From the NCBI GenBank assembly GCA_016194305.1, contig JACQBW010000034.1, positions 1 to 43,204 of the forward strand: a stretch of 43,204 nucleotides of DNA, written 5' to 3'. The translations under genes were made by a program, and so were the position numbers. The stretch is from Nitrospirota bacterium (GTDB lineage: Bacteria; Nitrospirota; Nitrospiria; JACQBW01). The notes below the pieces were generated by a model. The model did not search any database and was not told where the DNA came from. It saw only the letters and a list, made by a program, of their open reading frames with translations. Shown in pieces: positions 42,671 to 43,204 of this stretch; position 1 is the stretch's first letter, and the number at the start of each line of letters is the position of its first letter.

Positions 42671-43204
42671 CTATTTTTTCAGGACAACGTGGGTTGCCTG
42701 CTCGGCAGCAACGCGCTCAATGCACTTGAAACCCAAGGCATTTAGATCGAGACCGGAAAAAAGATTCTCACCCTTTCCCATCAGAACGGGCATCAAGGCC
42801 AGGTGCATCTCATCGATCAAGCCGGCCTGTAAATACTGCCGGATGGTGGAGACGCCACCGCCTATCCTAACATCCTTATTGCCCGCGGCTTTTCGGGCCT
42901 GCTGGAGGGCCGATTGGATCCCATCGGTCACGAAGATAAATCGGGTCCCACCTTCCATTTCCAGGGGCGGACGGGTGTGGTGGGTCAATACGAAGGTCGG
43001 AACATGATAGGGCGGGTTAGTTCCCCACCATCCTTTCCAGCTTTCGTCCGGCCAGGGGCCACGAATGGGACCGAACATGTTCCGGCCCAATATCCAGGCT
43101 CCCATGTTCTGGAAGGATCTTTCGCCAAATTGGTTGTCCACACCGGTCGTGCCGCCGCCATTCCCATGCATATCGTTGAATACCTTCGTAGGGAAAAACC
43201 AACC
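42671..43204 (-). CDS. RibD C-terminal/dihydrofolate-reductase-like protein (partial)
   Basis: The C-terminal 177 residues of a dihydrofolate-reductase-fold protein of the RibD_C type. The frame stays open through the window edge, so the 5' end of the gene is missing. Diagnostic motifs are ETGVDN-like GGGTTGVDNQF, GAWILGRNMFGPIRGPW, ESWKGWWG, PTFVLTHHTRPPLEMEGG and DVRIGGGVSTIRQYLQAGLI, followed by LMPVLMGKGENLF. Likely an NADPH-dependent reductase, but the substrate is not known. It is separated from its neighbour by a gene-free stretch, which would fit a recent acquisition. Confidence 0.88.
   Translation of the reverse strand, partial: GWFFPTKVFNDMHGNGGGTTGVDNQFGERSFQNMGAWILGRNMFGPIRGPWPDESWKGWWGTNPPYHVPTFVLTHHTRPPLEMEGGTRFIFVTDGIQSALQQARKAAGNKDVRIGGGVSTIRQYLQAGLIDEMHLALMPVLMGKGENLFSGLDLNALGFKCIERVAAEQATHVVLKK

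Overview
The window is about 43 kb of bacterial chromosome with a mid-40s G+C content, densely packed with housekeeping genes. It contains no ribosomal RNA operon, no CRISPR array and no recognisable transposase. Lgt, two lipoproteins and an OmpA-like protein point to a Gram-negative cell. The SmbP-like protein, PilZ and GGDEF proteins, a sigma-54 promoter and the def-fmt-htpX-rsmB-rpe order would fit Nitrospirota or a neighbouring phylum. That placement is an inference from gene content and is not certain. The most striking taxonomic oddity is that phenylalanyl-tRNA synthetase is of the archaeal/eukaryotic type rather than the bacterial type.

Layout. 1-8.4 kb (+ strand): alanine dehydrogenase, HflX, an ECF sigma/anti-sigma/secreted-repeat-protein operon, a small secreted protein, a branched-chain aminotransferase, a DUF5069 protein, a PA0069-type radical SAM protein, and a ModA plus molbindin pair without a visible permease. 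8.4-9.4 kb: a sigma-54 promoter driving a CBS-pair protein, two terminators, and an initiator tRNA-fMet on the minus strand with a strong promoter. 9.4-17.8 kb (+): def, fmt, htpX, rsmB, rpe, archaeal-type pheS and pheT, and a LysE-type exporter. 18-21.5 kb (-): tRNA-Val(GAC), thrS, infC, rpmI, rplT. 21.6-29.7 kb: mixed accessory genes, namely a Fis-type regulator with a degenerate receiver domain, a pRiA4b ORF-3 protein with a DUF2130 nuclease-like protein, PilZ, TPR, SmbP-like, EamA, a propeller lipoprotein with lgt, and an orphan protein. 29.7-36.4 kb (-): MFS transporter, OmpA-like lipoprotein, DUF2062, thiL, lon, galU. 36.7-42.2 kb: a GGDEF protein, coaE, and a MoxR-DUF58-transglutaminase operon. 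42.2-43.2 kb: a gene-free stretch and the 3' part of a RibD-type reductase gene cut by the window edge.

How the genes work together. Translation dominates: tRNA-fMet, Fmt and Def form the formyl-methionine start and removal cycle, and IF3, ThrRS, PheRS, L35, L20, RsmB and HflX add further translation functions. A second theme is the cell envelope and its quality control: ECF sigma/anti-sigma, HtpX, Lon, Lgt with lipoproteins, OmpA, and MoxR/transglutaminase.

Signals beyond the gene list. (1) There are four copies of a roughly 120-bp intergenic element. Its core is conserved, while its outer and inner stems differ in sequence between copies but stay self-complementary; the stems are weaker in the second and third copies. 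(2) Several genes have a -10 box 6-8 nt before the start codon and no Shine-Dalgarno sequence, which suggests leaderless mRNAs. (3) infC appears to start at ATC and hflX at ATT, both non-canonical codons that IF3 is known to discriminate against. (4) thrS begins directly after a terminator-like hairpin.
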